Origin: Planctomycetota bacterium
Lineage (GTDB): Bacteria > Planctomycetota > Phycisphaerae > Phycisphaerales > SM1A02
Direction: 5' to 3'
DNA: 64,000 bases
Assembly (NCBI GenBank): GCA_016872835.1
Contig: VGYX01000006.1
Location: 89,940 to 153,939, forward strand
The notes under the pieces are model-generated. The model ran no database searches. It saw only the letters and a program-made list of their open reading frames with translations, and had not been told where the DNA came from. Shown one piece after another: positions 17,121 through 26,160 of this stretch (the first letter of the stretch is position 1; each line of letters starts with the position of its first letter). The translations under genes and the position numbers were made by a program.

Positions 17121-17771
17121 ATGCGAAATGGATTCCTCATGGTGGCCTTGAGCGGCGTGATGGTGCTCTCGTGCGGACCCTCCAGTCCGGCTCCGAAGCC
17201 GCCCGCGCCATTTCCACAGGCTGCGGCGCAGGTGAAGGCGAATGGATCCGCCGTCGCGGCGGCGCCTGTCGCGCCCGGCGTTCCCGCGCCACCCGCCACG
17301 CCAGTGGGCGTGAGCAGCGAGACCAGTGATCCCGCGTGGATGCAGTGCGGGTCGATCGAGTTCCCGAAGCCGGCGGCGTGGAAGTGGGTGAAGCCAAGCG
17401 CGCAGTTCCGCACGCTGCAGTACGCGGTGCCTGGCGATTCGGAACTGATCGTGAGCGTCTTCCCCGCCGGTGACGGCGGTGCGTTGGAAGCCAACATCGA
17501 GCGCTGGGCGAACCAGTTCGGTGGTGCGGGCAGCGTGAAGGCGCGTGTGGATCGCGTCGTCGGTGAGATTCGCGTGACGCGCGTGGACTTCGCGGGGAGC
17601 TTCAAGGGCATGGGCATGGCACAGGTGCGCACGGGCATGCTGCAACTGGGCGCGATCGTGCAGGCCCCGAAGCAAGCCGTGTTCATCCGATTGCTCGGTC
17701 CTGCGGCAGCGGTCGAGGCCGCGCGCGCGGAGTTCGATGCGCTCACCGCCGGCGTGCGCCCACAGTCCTGA
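17121..17771 (+). CDS. Predicted lipoprotein, function unknown
   Basis: A 216-residue protein with a lipoprotein signal, ALSGVMVLSCG (lipobox cysteine about residue 18). A Pro/Ala-rich linker (to about 65) leads to a compact alpha/beta domain that begins SDPAWMQCGSIEFPKPAAWKW and includes LQYAVPGDSELIVSVFP and GPAAAVEAARAEFDAL. I do not assign a family; similar domains occur as stand-alone planctomycete lipoproteins. It is divergent from the amidohydrolase gene with about 20 bp between starts and is followed at 60 bp by the patatin-like gene. Confidence 0.75.
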   Translation: MRNGFLMVALSGVMVLSCGPSSPAPKPPAPFPQAAAQVKANGSAVAAAPVAPGVPAPPATPVGVSSETSDPAWMQCGSIEFPKPAAWKWVKPSAQFRTLQYAVPGDSELIVSVFPAGDGGALEANIERWANQFGGAGSVKARVDRVVGEIRVTRVDFAGSFKGMGMAQVRTGMLQLGAIVQAPKQAVFIRLLGPAAAVEAARAEFDALTAGVRPQS

Positions 17772-17831
17772 AACGAGGGTCAGAGGCTGTTCCTGACCCC
17801 TTGGCGCCCGCCGTGCGCTATTGTCCCACTC

Positions 17832-19094
17832 ATGCCCATCCGCTTCAACCAGTTGGCCTCGCGCCTTCGTCTTGTCGCCGTACTGGCGTTTGCGAGCGCG
17901 TTCCTGCCTGCGTGCCAAGCCCCGCCGCGCGCGATTGAGACGCCAGCACAGCGCACACAGCGCGCGGTTCGCGAACAGGACGCATGTCGGGCCTTCTTCG
18001 CGAACCTCACGACGCGGGTCGGGAGGCGACTGGACAAGAGGGCTCTCGAGCAGGGCTCGCTGGACATTCTGGTGCTCTCCGGCGGCGGAGACTTTGGGGC
18101 GTTCGGAGCCGGTTTCCTCCAGGGGTGGGGGCAAGTGGCCGATCCCGCGATGCGGCGTCCGGAGTTCGACGCCGTGTTCGGGACGAGCACGGGTGCGCTG
18201 CTTGCGCCTCTTGCCTTCGTGGGCACCGAGAGCGCGCTGCAGGCCGGAGCGGACCTCTACTCCAATCCACCGGCGGATCTGGTCGAGCCCAACGGCCTGA
18301 TTCCGATCGTGCCATGGAACGAGTCGCTTGCGAAGCCGATCGGCCTGCGCCGCACCCTCGAGCAGCAACTGGATGCCGACATGCTGAAGCAGTTGCGCGC
18401 GGCGATGGCGCAGGATCGTGCGTTGGCGTGTGCAGCCACCAACGTGGACTTCGGAACCTTCCGCCCACTGGACCTTCTTGAGAACTCGGAACAGGATGAT
18501 GCCGCCTTCCGCCAGTCGATCGTGGAGCGCCTGCTTGCGTCGTCGGCGATTCCAGCGGTCTTCCCGCCGATCGAGATGAACGGGTCTCTGTTCGTGGACG
18601 GTGGTGCCACGGCGAACATCTGGGCCGTGCGCGACCAGTCGCAGACGAACAGCGTGCTGCAGACTTGGGTGCGGGCGAACCCCGGCAAGAAGGCGCCGAG
18701 GATTCGCATCTGGGTGATCGTGAACAATCAGCTGTTTCCAGAGAACGGCAACGCGATGCGTGAGTGGATCAGTCTGGCCGGGCGCGGTGTGTCGATCATG
18801 TTGCGTTCGACCATGCTGAAGGACCTCCGACTCACCGCCTATGCGGCGCTTCAGGTCGACGAGAAGATGTGGGGCGAAATTGAGTTTCGCTTCATCGCGA
18901 TTCCCGACGAATGGGTGCCGCCGGTTCCGGGCAACTTCAAGCCGGAGACGATGCGGTCACTCGTCGAGTTGGGTCGGAAGCTGGGCGCAGACGCGAAGAG
19001 TTGGCGCACGGAAATCCCGAACATCGACGACGTCGGCGGGTACGACATCGGCAAACTGGCCGTGCCGGAGGTGCGTGGCGACAGCGCGAAGTGA
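17832..19094 (+). CDS. Patatin-like phospholipase, lipoprotein
   Basis: A 420-residue lipid acyl hydrolase of the patatin/RssA superfamily. A lipoprotein signal ends at AFLPACQ (C28). The oxyanion-hole glycines are in LSGGGDFGAFGAGF (82-95), the nucleophile elbow is GTSTG (117-121, Ser119), and the dyad aspartate is in FVDGGATANI (near 257). The fold continues with the ASSAIPAVFPPIE segment typical of patatins. The lipid anchor implies action at a membrane, most likely on phospholipid acyl groups. It may be co-transcribed with the preceding lipoprotein. Confidence 0.88.
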   Translation: MPIRFNQLASRLRLVAVLAFASAFLPACQAPPRAIETPAQRTQRAVREQDACRAFFANLTTRVGRRLDKRALEQGSLDILVLSGGGDFGAFGAGFLQGWGQVADPAMRRPEFDAVFGTSTGALLAPLAFVGTESALQAGADLYSNPPADLVEPNGLIPIVPWNESLAKPIGLRRTLEQQLDADMLKQLRAAMAQDRALACAATNVDFGTFRPLDLLENSEQDDAAFRQSIVERLLASSAIPAVFPPIEMNGSLFVDGGATANIWAVRDQSQTNSVLQTWVRANPGKKAPRIRIWVIVNNQLFPENGNAMREWISLAGRGVSIMLRSTMLKDLRLTAYAALQVDEKMWGEIEFRFIAIPDEWVPPVPGNFKPETMRSLVELGRKLGADAKSWRTEIPNIDDVGGYDIGKLAVPEVRGDSAK

Positions 19095-19113
19095 GCAGGA
19101 CCAGGCGAGCGAA

Positions 19114-19884
19114 TCAGGCGAAACGCTTGCTGACCTCATTCCAGTTCACCACGTCCCACCAGCTCTTCAGGTAGTCCGCGCGGCGATTCTGGTACTTCAG
19201 GTAGTACGCGTGCTCCCACACGTCGCAGCCGAGCAGCGGCGTGCCGGTGGCGTCCACGAGTCCCGTCATGAGCGGGTTGTCCTGATTCGGCGTGCTCACG
19301 ATCGCAAGCGAGCCGTCCGTCTTCTTGATGAGCCAGGACCAGCCGCTGCCGAAGCGCTTCATGCCGGCGTCGGCGAACTTCGCCTTGAACTCGTCCATGT
19401 TGCCGAAGGCCTTGTCGATGGCCGCGGCGAGCGCCGCGCTCGGCGCGCCACCCTGACCCTTCGGCGCCATCAGCACCCAGAAGAAGGAGTGGTTGTAGTG
19501 ACCGCCGCCATTGTTGCGCACCGGGCCCTTGATCGCGTCCGGCAGGCCGTTGATGCCGGCGCAGAGTTGCTCGATGCTCTTGCCCTGCAGATCCGCGTGG
19601 CCCTCCAGTGCCTTGTTCAGGTTGTCCACGTACGCCTGATGGTGCTTGGTGCGATGGATGTTCATCGTCTGCGCGTCGATCGACGGCTCAAGGGCGTTCT
19701 CGGGGTACGGCAGCGCGGGCAGGGTGAAGGGCATGGGTCGCTCCTGTGGGTTCGTGCTTGAGGTGCTGGAGGAAGTCGACGCGGTCGCCGCGCACGCCTG
19801 CACGCCGCCGAGCGCCGCGACGGCGCCAAGCGAGGCAAGCGAGCCTTTGAGGAAGTCCCTGCGCGGGTTCCGCGGTCCGGTCAT
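19114..19884 (-). CDS. sodB: Superoxide dismutase (Fe/Mn), with Tat leader and an internal start
   Basis: Dismutates superoxide to H2O2 and O2. The SOD body (from [17 protein letters not shown]) carries the metal ligands in [20 protein letters not shown], and [13 protein letters not shown], i.e. three histidines and one aspartate. The longest frame (256 residues from 19884) has a Tat leader: RRDFLKGS at residues 8-15, a hydrophobic core, and ACAATAS, so it could be exported or lipidated. A second start at 19734 gives a leaderless cytoplasmic form of 206 residues and has AGGAG six bases before it, whereas the distal ATG has only GAGG at two bases. Metal specificity is not certain. Confidence 0.93.
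   Translation of the reverse strand: MTGPRNPRRDFLKGSLASLGAVAALGGVQACAATASTSSSTSSTNPQERPMPFTLPALPYPENALEPSIDAQTMNIHRTKHHQAYVDNLNKALEGHADLQGKSIEQLCAGINGLPDAIKGPVRNNGGGHYNHSFFWVLMAPKGQGGAPSAALAAAIDKAFGNMDEFKAKFADAGMKRFGSGWSWLIKKTDGSLAIVSTPNQDNPLMTGLVDATGTPLLGCDVWEHAYYLKYQNRRADYLKSWWDVVNWNEVSKRFA
19735..19745 (-). promoter_or_regulatory. Strong internal ribosome-binding site of the SOD gene
   Basis: On the minus strand the sequence AGGAGCGACCC directly precedes the internal ATG at 19734, placing AGGAG six bases from the codon. It falls inside the Tat-leader coding region (codons for ...QERP before M) and is a better Shine-Dalgarno than the one at the upstream ATG. It supports a cytoplasmic product from the same gene. 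Confidence 0.55.
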
Positions 19885-19960
19885 GGCCTCGAACGATAGG
19901 GCGCGGCGCACGAGACCGCCACCGCCGTTGCAACCCGCGTCGCCGCGTAGGCTTGCTCTC

Positions 19961-21004
19961 ATGAGCGACACAAATCGCGCCATCGACGCTTCCTCGAACC
20001 GCGCCTCGGAAGGGCTGCGGACCCTGGAGGACGCCGTCCGGTTCTCGCTGGACCGCGCGGATCTGGTGGAGCGCTGCAAGGCACTTCGCCATCGACTGCG
20101 CACCGCGATGGAGCGACTGCCCGCTGGCCGCGCGCTCGCGCATCGTGACGCCGCGGGCGACGCTGGCCGCGAGGTGCGCGGCGACCGTGAAGGCGACCGC
20201 GAAGGCGTGCAGGGCGTGGCCGCCGCCGCGATCCGCCGCGCGGCCGAGGCGCTGCGATCGCTCGAGGAATTCGGCAAGCTCGTGGACGCCGACTTCAGTG
20301 CGTCATGCGCGGCTCTGCGCTACGCCGCCTACGACCTTGAGCGCGACGCGCTGCTTGCATTCGGAAGCCCGCGCCGGTTCCAGCCCACGCTCTGCCTGCT
20401 GCTCACCGAATCGCTGTGCGTGCGACCTTGGCGCGAAACGCTGCAGTCCGCCATGGAGGGCGGCGTGGACATGGTGCAGGTGCGCGAGAAGGAGATGTCC
20501 ACTCGCGCGCTGCTTGCGCGTGTTCGCGAGGTGATCGCGCTTGCGCGCCCGCACGGCGTGGCGGTGGTCGTGAACGATCGCGTGGATATCGCGGTGGCCG
20601 CGGGCGCCGACGGCGTGCATCTTGGAACCGAGGATCTTCCGCTGATGGAAGCGCGTCGCCTTGCCGGCACCGGCCTGCTGCTCGGTGCGAGCACCCATGA
20701 TCTTGGTGAAGCAAGCGCCGCGGTGGAGGCGGGCGCGGACCTGTGCGGCGTGGGCGCGATGTTCGCGACGGCGCTGAAGCCCGACCGTGTTCCGGGCGGC
20801 ACCGACTATCTGCGTGCCTATCTCGGGCGCTTCCCGCGAACGCCACACCTTGCCATCGGCGGCGTCACGCCCGCGAACATCGGTGCGCTCGCCTTGGCGG
20901 GGGCGCGTGGCGTGGCGGTGAGCGCCGCGATCTGCGCCGCCCGCGACCCTGGCGCCATCGCCGTCGCCATGTGCGAGCCGCTTCGCGCGGCGGCCGCGCG
21001 ATGA
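19961..21004 (+). CDS. thiE: Thiamine-phosphate synthase, long form
   Basis: Couples the hydroxymethylpyrimidine diphosphate and thiazole phosphate moieties to form thiamine phosphate. The C-terminal half (about 150-347) is the ThiE TIM barrel: [56 protein letters not shown], and [12 protein letters not shown] with [10 protein letters not shown]. The N-terminal helical domain ([25 protein letters not shown] and [15 protein letters not shown]) is the extra domain typical of cyanobacterial long-form ThiE. It starts 76 bp from the SOD leader, divergently, and its stop overlaps the next ATG by four bases. Confidence 0.93.
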   Translation: MSDTNRAIDASSNRASEGLRTLEDAVRFSLDRADLVERCKALRHRLRTAMERLPAGRALAHRDAAGDAGREVRGDREGDREGVQGVAAAAIRRAAEALRSLEEFGKLVDADFSASCAALRYAAYDLERDALLAFGSPRRFQPTLCLLLTESLCVRPWRETLQSAMEGGVDMVQVREKEMSTRALLARVREVIALARPHGVAVVVNDRVDIAVAAGADGVHLGTEDLPLMEARRLAGTGLLLGASTHDLGEASAAVEAGADLCGVGAMFATALKPDRVPGGTDYLRAYLGRFPRTPHLAIGGVTPANIGALALAGARGVAVSAAICAARDPGAIAVAMCEPLRAAAAR

Positions 21005-21822
21005 GCACCGCGCCCGCGAAGTTCACGCTGCTCGGCACGGGCACCAGCAGCGGCGTGCCCGTGATCGGCTGCGACTGCGTCACCTGCCGCAGCGACGACC
21101 CGCGTGATCGCCGGCTGCGATGCGGTGCGCTGCTGGAATTCACGTGCGGAAGCGGCGAGCGTCGCGCGGTGCTGTTCGACGTGCCACCCGATCACCGCGA
21201 GCAGAGCCTTCGCATCGGCCTGGCCCGCTGCGACGGGATCCTGCTGACCCACGCGCACGTGGACCACGTGTTCGGCCTTGACGAGGTGCGTCGCTACAAC
21301 GCGATCATGCGGCGGCCGATTCCGGTGTACGGCGACGAGCCGACATGGGAGCAGCTGGAGCGCGTGTACAGCCACATCCTGTTCCGCGACCGCAACGTGA
21401 ACGCGAGCTTCGTGGCCGACTTGGTGCCGCATCGCGTGCGTCATGGCGACACGGTCGACTTGCACGGCCTCCGCGCAACGGCCTTCACGCTGTGGCATGG
21501 CAAGCTGCCGATCCTTGGCTGGCGGATCGAAGGCCCTTCGCACGATCCACTCTTCCCGCTTGCCTACTGCACCGACGTGAATCGCATCCCGGAAGAGAGC
21601 CGGCCGCACCTGCAGGGCGTTCGCACGCTGGTACTGGACATGCTGCGCCCCCGGCCACACGACACGCACTTCACCTGCGAGCAGGCCATCGCCGCTGCCC
21701 GCGAGATCGGCGCCGATCGAACCGTGTTCGTGCACATGACGCACGACATCCGGCATGCCGAGTTCGATCCCAGGCTGCCTGTGGGCATGCGGTTGGGCTT
21801 CGATGGTCTGACGCTTCCGTAG
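21001..21822 (+). CDS. Metallo-beta-lactamase-fold hydrolase (PhnP-like)
   Basis: A 273-residue MBL-fold protein similar to PhnP (phosphoribosyl cyclic phosphodiesterase) and related tRNA/nucleotide phosphodiesterases. An N-terminal LLGTGTSSGVPVIGCDCVTCRS has the cysteine cluster seen in PhnP. The metal motif is THAHVDH (83-89) followed by FGLDEVRRYN; later ligands lie in AYCTDVN and VHMTHDI. Its ATG overlaps the thiE stop (ATGA), so the two are translationally linked, but a thiamine role for it is not established. Confidence 0.9.
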   Translation: MSTAPAKFTLLGTGTSSGVPVIGCDCVTCRSDDPRDRRLRCGALLEFTCGSGERRAVLFDVPPDHREQSLRIGLARCDGILLTHAHVDHVFGLDEVRRYNAIMRRPIPVYGDEPTWEQLERVYSHILFRDRNVNASFVADLVPHRVRHGDTVDLHGLRATAFTLWHGKLPILGWRIEGPSHDPLFPLAYCTDVNRIPEESRPHLQGVRTLVLDMLRPRPHDTHFTCEQAIAAAREIGADRTVFVHMTHDIRHAEFDPRLPVGMRLGFDGLTLP

Positions 21823-21907
21823 GCTCCATTCCCGCCTTTTCGAGCAGGGTCTGGCAGGGCGGGGCGGCATGGAGGGGTGGGCCCGCTTCGGCTACCATCT
21901 CTGCCCC

Positions 21908-22783
21908 ATGGCACAGATCCGCGAGATCAAGAAGCGCATCGTGGCGGTCCGGACCATCCGGCGCATCACGAAGACGATGCAGATGATCGCCACCGCCAAG
22001 TTCACCGCGAGCCTTTCGCGGGCCAAGGCGAGCCGACCCTACATGGAGCGGATCCGCCAGCTCGTGGCCGAGGTGGCCGCGCGCGCCGGTGACGCCGCGC
22101 ACCCGCTGTGCCTGCCCCCCGCGAAGGCCGCGAAGAAGGAACTCATTCTGGTGGTCACCAGCGACCGCGGTCTCTGCGGCGCCTACAACGGACATGTGCT
22201 GCGGACCGCGATGAAGGCGATCAAGGCGTGCCGTGAGGCGGGCCGCGAGCCGGTGATCGAGGTGGTGGGCAAGAAGGCCGTGGCCTTCTTCAAGTTCCAG
22301 AAGATCGCGATCGTGCAGCGCCACGCCTTCGGCGATCGGCCAAAGTTCGAGCAGGTCGAGACGCTCGCGGATCGCCTGATGAACGAGTATCTCGCCGGGC
22401 AGTATGACGCCTGCCGCGTCGTCTTCATGAAGTTCGTCAGCAACAGCAAGCAGCTTTCCGAGAGCCTGCAGCTGCTGCCCATGAGCCTGCCGACGGCCGC
22501 GAAGGCCGAGGCGAAGGGCTCCGAGAGCCTCTACGAGTTCACCCCCGCGGCAGATCAGCTGCTGGGCGAGTTGCTGCCGCGCACCGTGAAGGTGAGCCTG
22601 TTCCAGGCCATCATCGATGCGGTGGTGAGCGAGAACGTGATGCGCATGGTGGCCATGAAGAGCGCCACCGACAACGCCGCCGGACTGGGTCGCACGCTGA
22701 ACCGCAGCTACAACCGCGCCCGTCAGGCCCGCATCACCACCGAACTCACCGAGATCGTGTCGGGTGCCGCGGCGCTCGAGTGA
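21908..22783 (+). CDS. atpG: F1F0 ATP synthase gamma subunit
   Basis: Central rotor stalk of the ATP synthase. The 291-residue protein begins MAQIREIKKRIVAVRTIRRITKTMQMIATAKF, the conserved N-terminal coiled-coil helix. It continues with VVTSDRGLCGAYNGHVLR and ends in NVMRMVAMKSATDNAAGLGRTLNRSYNRARQARITTELTEIVSGAAALE, the opposing helix. The start at 21908 was chosen over upstream in-frame Mets because the family begins with MAxxREIKxRI. No other atp gene is visible on either side, so the subunit is separated from the usual operon. Confidence 0.95.
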   Translation: MAQIREIKKRIVAVRTIRRITKTMQMIATAKFTASLSRAKASRPYMERIRQLVAEVAARAGDAAHPLCLPPAKAAKKELILVVTSDRGLCGAYNGHVLRTAMKAIKACREAGREPVIEVVGKKAVAFFKFQKIAIVQRHAFGDRPKFEQVETLADRLMNEYLAGQYDACRVVFMKFVSNSKQLSESLQLLPMSLPTAAKAEAKGSESLYEFTPAADQLLGELLPRTVKVSLFQAIIDAVVSENVMRMVAMKSATDNAAGLGRTLNRSYNRARQARITTELTEIVSGAAALE

Positions 22784-22805
22784 TCCGCGCGCTCGGCGCG
22801 ATCGA

Positions 22806-23288
22806 TCAAGGCTTCTTGGCGGCCGGTGCCCCCGTCGGGGCTGTCTCGGCGGGCTTGGCGGTCGGATTGGAAGCGACCTCCAGGCCGTCGCTCTTCCATT
22901 TCTCCAAGCCGCCCCTCAGCGTGTAGACGTGATCGAAGCCGAGTTCCATCAGTCGCTTGCTGGCGGCCTTGGCGATGGTGTCGTCGTGGCTGGTGCCGTA
23001 GACGAAGAACATGTCGTAGCCGCGCAGCACCACAGGCGCTTCCGCGCTCATGCGCGGGAAGGGCAGGCTGATCGCCCCGGCGATGTGGCACTCCGCATAG
23101 TGCTCCGGCGTGCGCGGGTCGACCCACACGGGCCGCCGCTCGCCGCCGAAAAGGCCTGGCGACTCGTGCGACTTGGCCAGTGCCTGATCGGGCTCCAGAA
23201 ACACCACGTCGCGATCGCTGGTCTTGCGGGTGCAACCCGTGGCGATGGCGACAAGGGTGACGAGGGTGAGCGCGAGGCGACGTTGCAT
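22806..23288 (-). CDS. Rhodanese-like lipoprotein lacking the catalytic cysteine
   Basis: A 160-residue protein with a lipoprotein signal, VAIATGCTRK (cysteine about 19), and a rhodanese domain: VWVDPRTPEHYAECHIAGAISLPF (54-77), then the active-site loop DMFFVYGTSHDD, and GFDHVYTLRGGLEKW. In active rhodaneses the loop carries a Cys where this protein has Gly98, so it is unlikely to be a sulfurtransferase. It may bind or shuttle a ligand or act as a folding scaffold. It faces atpG convergently. Confidence 0.85.
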   Translation of the reverse strand: MQRRLALTLVTLVAIATGCTRKTSDRDVVFLEPDQALAKSHESPGLFGGERRPVWVDPRTPEHYAECHIAGAISLPFPRMSAEAPVVLRGYDMFFVYGTSHDDTIAKAASKRLMELGFDHVYTLRGGLEKWKSDGLEVASNPTAKPAETAPTGAPAAKKP

Positions 23289-23440
23289 GCCACGATTGTC
23301 GCGGCGGGCGCGTGTCGCCGCAACCGGGTCACGCGTCAGCCGAATCCCGAAAACTTTCGGCGATTGCTTCGGCTGGCCGCTTGAGAAGCGCCCTGTCATG
23401 AATCCATGAATCTCTCTCGCGCGCTCGTAGAATCTGCACC

Positions 23441-24271
23441 ATGTTGCACCCACTTCGGGCGATCGCCCTGACATGTCTTGCTCTGCTCGCGTTGGGTGAG
23501 GGCACGGATCCGGCGCCACAACCGGTTCGTGTGAAGGACGTCTCGTGGTGCCGGCTCGTCGACGGGCGCCCCGCGATGCTCGTCCGCTTCGTGGTGCAGA
23601 ACGAGTGGCACATGTACTGGACGAATCCGGGTGACAGCGGCGCACCGCCCACCGCGAAGGCTGCGCTGCCCGAGGGATGGCGACTCGGCGGGCCGATCTG
23701 GCCGCGTCCGCGCGTGCAGCGCACCGATGGCGAGACGCTCTTCGTGCACGAGGGGGAGTGGGGGTGGTTGCTTCCGTTGGAAGGCCCGCAGCCCCGCGCG
23801 GTTCCCGATACGCCGATCGAACTGGCGCTGTCGTGGATGGTGTGCAAGACGAGTTGCACCGTCGGCAAGGCTTCCGTGCGTGTGCCTCCGCCCACGGGAA
23901 CGCTGGCCGCGCCGCCCGAGTCGGTCGGAGGTTCACCGTTCCCGATCGCGCTGGGCCCCGACGATTCATGCGCGGTCTCGCGGGATCGCCTGCGCGTGCG
24001 GTGTCGCGCGCGTGGGCGAATGAGTGCCAGCTTCATTCAGGCTTCGGATCCTGGCGTGAGCACCGAAGCCGAGGGCGCCCCCGTGTCCGTACCCGTGCGG
24101 GACGGCGTCGCCAACCTGGATCTGGGCCTCTCGGTTCGACCGCAAGATGCGCAGGGCAAGGAACTTGGCGTGAGCGGCTTGCTGCTGCTTGGCGATCGAC
24201 CGAACGACCCGTGCGTGTGGATCCGGCGAAACATTCCTGAATCCGGCCCCGCCACGCCGCAACAGCCCTAA
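23441..24271 (+). CDS. Exported DsbD N-terminal-domain-like protein
   Basis: A 276-residue protein with a signal peptide (MLHPLRAIALTCLALLALG). The body matches the N-terminal thiol-disulfide domain of DsbD-like transporters: QNEWHMYWTNPGDSGAPPT, PEGWRLGGPIWPRPRVQRTDG, and the cysteine pair WMVCKTSCTVG, which forms a CxxxC redox site. The membrane and C-terminal thioredoxin domains of DsbD are missing, so it is a soluble periplasmic unit. A redoxin gene follows 42 bp later, hinting at a shared redox role. Confidence 0.75.
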   Translation: MLHPLRAIALTCLALLALGEGTDPAPQPVRVKDVSWCRLVDGRPAMLVRFVVQNEWHMYWTNPGDSGAPPTAKAALPEGWRLGGPIWPRPRVQRTDGETLFVHEGEWGWLLPLEGPQPRAVPDTPIELALSWMVCKTSCTVGKASVRVPPPTGTLAAPPESVGGSPFPIALGPDDSCAVSRDRLRVRCRARGRMSASFIQASDPGVSTEAEGAPVSVPVRDGVANLDLGLSVRPQDAQGKELGVSGLLLLGDRPNDPCVWIRRNIPESGPATPQQP

Positions 24272-24312
24272 CCTTCGCTCGTTCCGGACAACCCATTTCA
24301 AGGAGACCTTTC

Positions 24313-24975
24313 ATGCAGAACAATCGATTCCTCTCGTTGCTTGCCGCCTCGGCCGTCGCGCTGGGCGCCGTTTCGCTCGCCATGGCCGACATGGAGAAGG
24401 GCGAGAAGAAGGAGCAGAAGGCCGGCGCCGTCGAGATCGGCTCCGCCGCGCCCGAATTCAAGCTTCCGACCGCCGACGGCAAGACTGTCTCGCTGGCCGA
24501 CTTCAAGGGCAAGACCGTGGTGATCGAGTGGTTCAGCCCGTACTGCCCCTACAGCGGCCAGTCGGGCGATGACAGCTACTGGAGCACCGGTCGCGCCAAG
24601 CAGGTGATCGACGCCGTGAAGGCCGCCGACGCCAGCGCGGTCTACCTGTGCATCAACAGCACGCACGACGGCTACAGCGGCAAGGACACCGCCACCAACA
24701 TGAAGGACAGCACCAGCGCGGTCGCGTCAAGTCCCGTGCCGGTGCTCATGGACGCCTCGGGTTCCGTGGGCCACGCCTACGGCGCCAAGACCACGCCGCA
24801 CATCTTCATCGTGGATGGCGCGGGCAACATCGCCTACATCGGCGCGCCCGTGAGCAAGGACGGCAAGGATCTTTACGCGGCCAACGCGGTGAAGGCGATC
24901 AAGGAAGGCAAGAAGCCTGAGCCCGCCCGCACGAAGAACTCCGGCTGTGGCGTGAAGTACGCGAAGAAGGCCTGA
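24313..24975 (+). CDS. Exported thioredoxin-fold redoxin (AhpC/TSA-like)
   Basis: A 220-residue protein with a signal peptide (to about LAMADM) and an AhpC/TSA-type thioredoxin fold: GSAAPEFKLPTADGKTVSLADFKG, then EWFSPYCPYSG with C78 as the likely peroxidatic or redox cysteine, and the GAKTTPHIFIVDGAGNIAYIG cis-Pro region. The usual CxxC partner is replaced (CPYS), so it would need an external resolving thiol. A late NSGCGVKY cysteine near the C-terminus could serve. A good RBS (AAGGAGA) precedes the ATG and a strong terminator follows the stop. Confidence 0.85.
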   Translation: MQNNRFLSLLAASAVALGAVSLAMADMEKGEKKEQKAGAVEIGSAAPEFKLPTADGKTVSLADFKGKTVVIEWFSPYCPYSGQSGDDSYWSTGRAKQVIDAVKAADASAVYLCINSTHDGYSGKDTATNMKDSTSAVASSPVPVLMDASGSVGHAYGAKTTPHIFIVDGAGNIAYIGAPVSKDGKDLYAANAVKAIKEGKKPEPARTKNSGCGVKYAKKA

Positions 24976-24996
24976 GTCGGCAGCCTGCAAACGATC

Positions 24997-25031
24997 GGAG
25001 CCCGGCCAAGCGGCCGGGCTCCGTTGTTTTT
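24997..25031 (+). terminator. Rho-independent terminator after the redoxin gene
   Basis: An 11-bp perfect stem (GGAGCCCGGCC / GGCCGGGCTCC) with a 4-nt loop, followed by GTTGTTTTT. It sits 20 bp beyond the redoxin stop and next to the end of the convergent dnaN gene. Confidence 0.85.
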
Positions 25032-25047
25032 CACTCGCGTGTCGCGC

Positions 25048-26160
25048 TCAGGCCTGGCCGGTCGGCATCACCACGTAGGTGAATTCCTGACCCACCCGGA
25101 AGACGCCCGGCTTGTTCGGGGCCTTCATTTCCAGCGTGATCTCGGAGCTGTCGACCAGGCGCAGCGCCTCGGTCACGTAGCCCGGATTGAAGATGATCTC
25201 GATGGGCTGACCCTGAAAGCCGGTGAGCGGCATGCTGATCTCGGCCTCGCCCACGTCGGGCGAGCTGCCGCTGATCTTCAGCTCGGTGGCGTTGAAGCCC
25301 ATCTTCACACCCTTGGACTGCTCGGTGGTGAGGATGCCCGCGCGGCGCACGCTGGCCAGCAGCTGCTGCACGTCGCAGGTCACCTTGCGGTCGTGCTCCT
25401 TGGGGATCACGTCCTCGAATGGCGGGAAGGTGCCCTCGATCAGGTTCGTGACCAGCTTCGCGGCCTCGGGGCCCTCGCCCACGGTGAACGCGAGGCGACC
25501 TTCGAGCTTCGCGACCTGCACCGCGTCGTCGGGCTGCGAGGCCAGACGATTCAGCAGGTTCATGGCCTTGGTGGGCACGATGGCCACGGTGTCGCCGTCG
25601 GTGGCCGAACTGCAGTCGCCGCGCGTGACCACGAGCCTGCGGCCATCGGTGGCCACCAGGCGCAGGCGCTTGGCCTTTCGCTCCATGTAGACGCCACCCA
25701 TCGCGAAGCGCGTGTTCTCGGTGGCCGCCGCGAACACGCTGCGCACGATCAGTCGGCGCAGGGTCTCCGCAGGCACGGTGAATTCGGTCTTGGTGACCGG
25801 ATCCTTGGGGCTTGGGAACTCCTTCGGATCGAAGCCCAGAATGCTGAACTTCATGCGCTCGGCCTTGATGGTGAGCGTGTGCTTGACCACCTCGAAGCCG
25901 ACCGTCGCGCCCTCGCACTCGCCCACGACCTCGGCGAGCTTCTTCGCGGGTACCAGTGCCTCGCCGGCCTCCTTCACCTCGACGGCTGCCACGGGCACCT
26001 CGACCGCGATGTCCTTGTCGGCGGCCTGCAGGGTCAGCCGTCCGTCCTTCGCGGTCAGCTTGATGCAGGAGAGGGCGGGAACGGCCGCGCGCGTGGCCAC
26101 CGCCTGCTGGGCGAGTTGAACGGCCGTCGCGAGCACGGCCCGGTCACAGAGGATCTTCAT
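25048..26160 (-). CDS. dnaN: DNA polymerase III beta sliding clamp
   Basis: Ring-shaped processivity clamp for DNA polymerase III. The 370-residue product starts MKILCDRAVLATAVQLAQQAVA and contains the three-fold repeated clamp domains, with AMGGVYMERKAKRLRLVATDGRRL near 150-170 and the conserved C-terminal VYVVMPTGQA-type ending (here TYVVMPTGQA), near the family's usual MPM-R. The start was placed at 26160 because MKILC is the conserved beginning, ignoring an upstream extension. No dnaA, recF or origin repeats lie nearby, so it is outside the classical dnaA-dnaN cluster. Confidence 0.95.
   Translation of the reverse strand: MKILCDRAVLATAVQLAQQAVATRAAVPALSCIKLTAKDGRLTLQAADKDIAVEVPVAAVEVKEAGEALVPAKKLAEVVGECEGATVGFEVVKHTLTIKAERMKFSILGFDPKEFPSPKDPVTKTEFTVPAETLRRLIVRSVFAAATENTRFAMGGVYMERKAKRLRLVATDGRRLVVTRGDCSSATDGDTVAIVPTKAMNLLNRLASQPDDAVQVAKLEGRLAFTVGEGPEAAKLVTNLIEGTFPPFEDVIPKEHDRKVTCDVQQLLASVRRAGILTTEQSKGVKMGFNATELKISGSSPDVGEAEISMPLTGFQGQPIEIIFNPGYVTEALRLVDSSEITLEMKAPNKPGVFRVGQEFTYVVMPTGQA

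Noticed and set aside
25048..26160. A replication origin next to dnaN
   Set aside because: No dnaA, recF or clustered DnaA-box-like sites are nearby.
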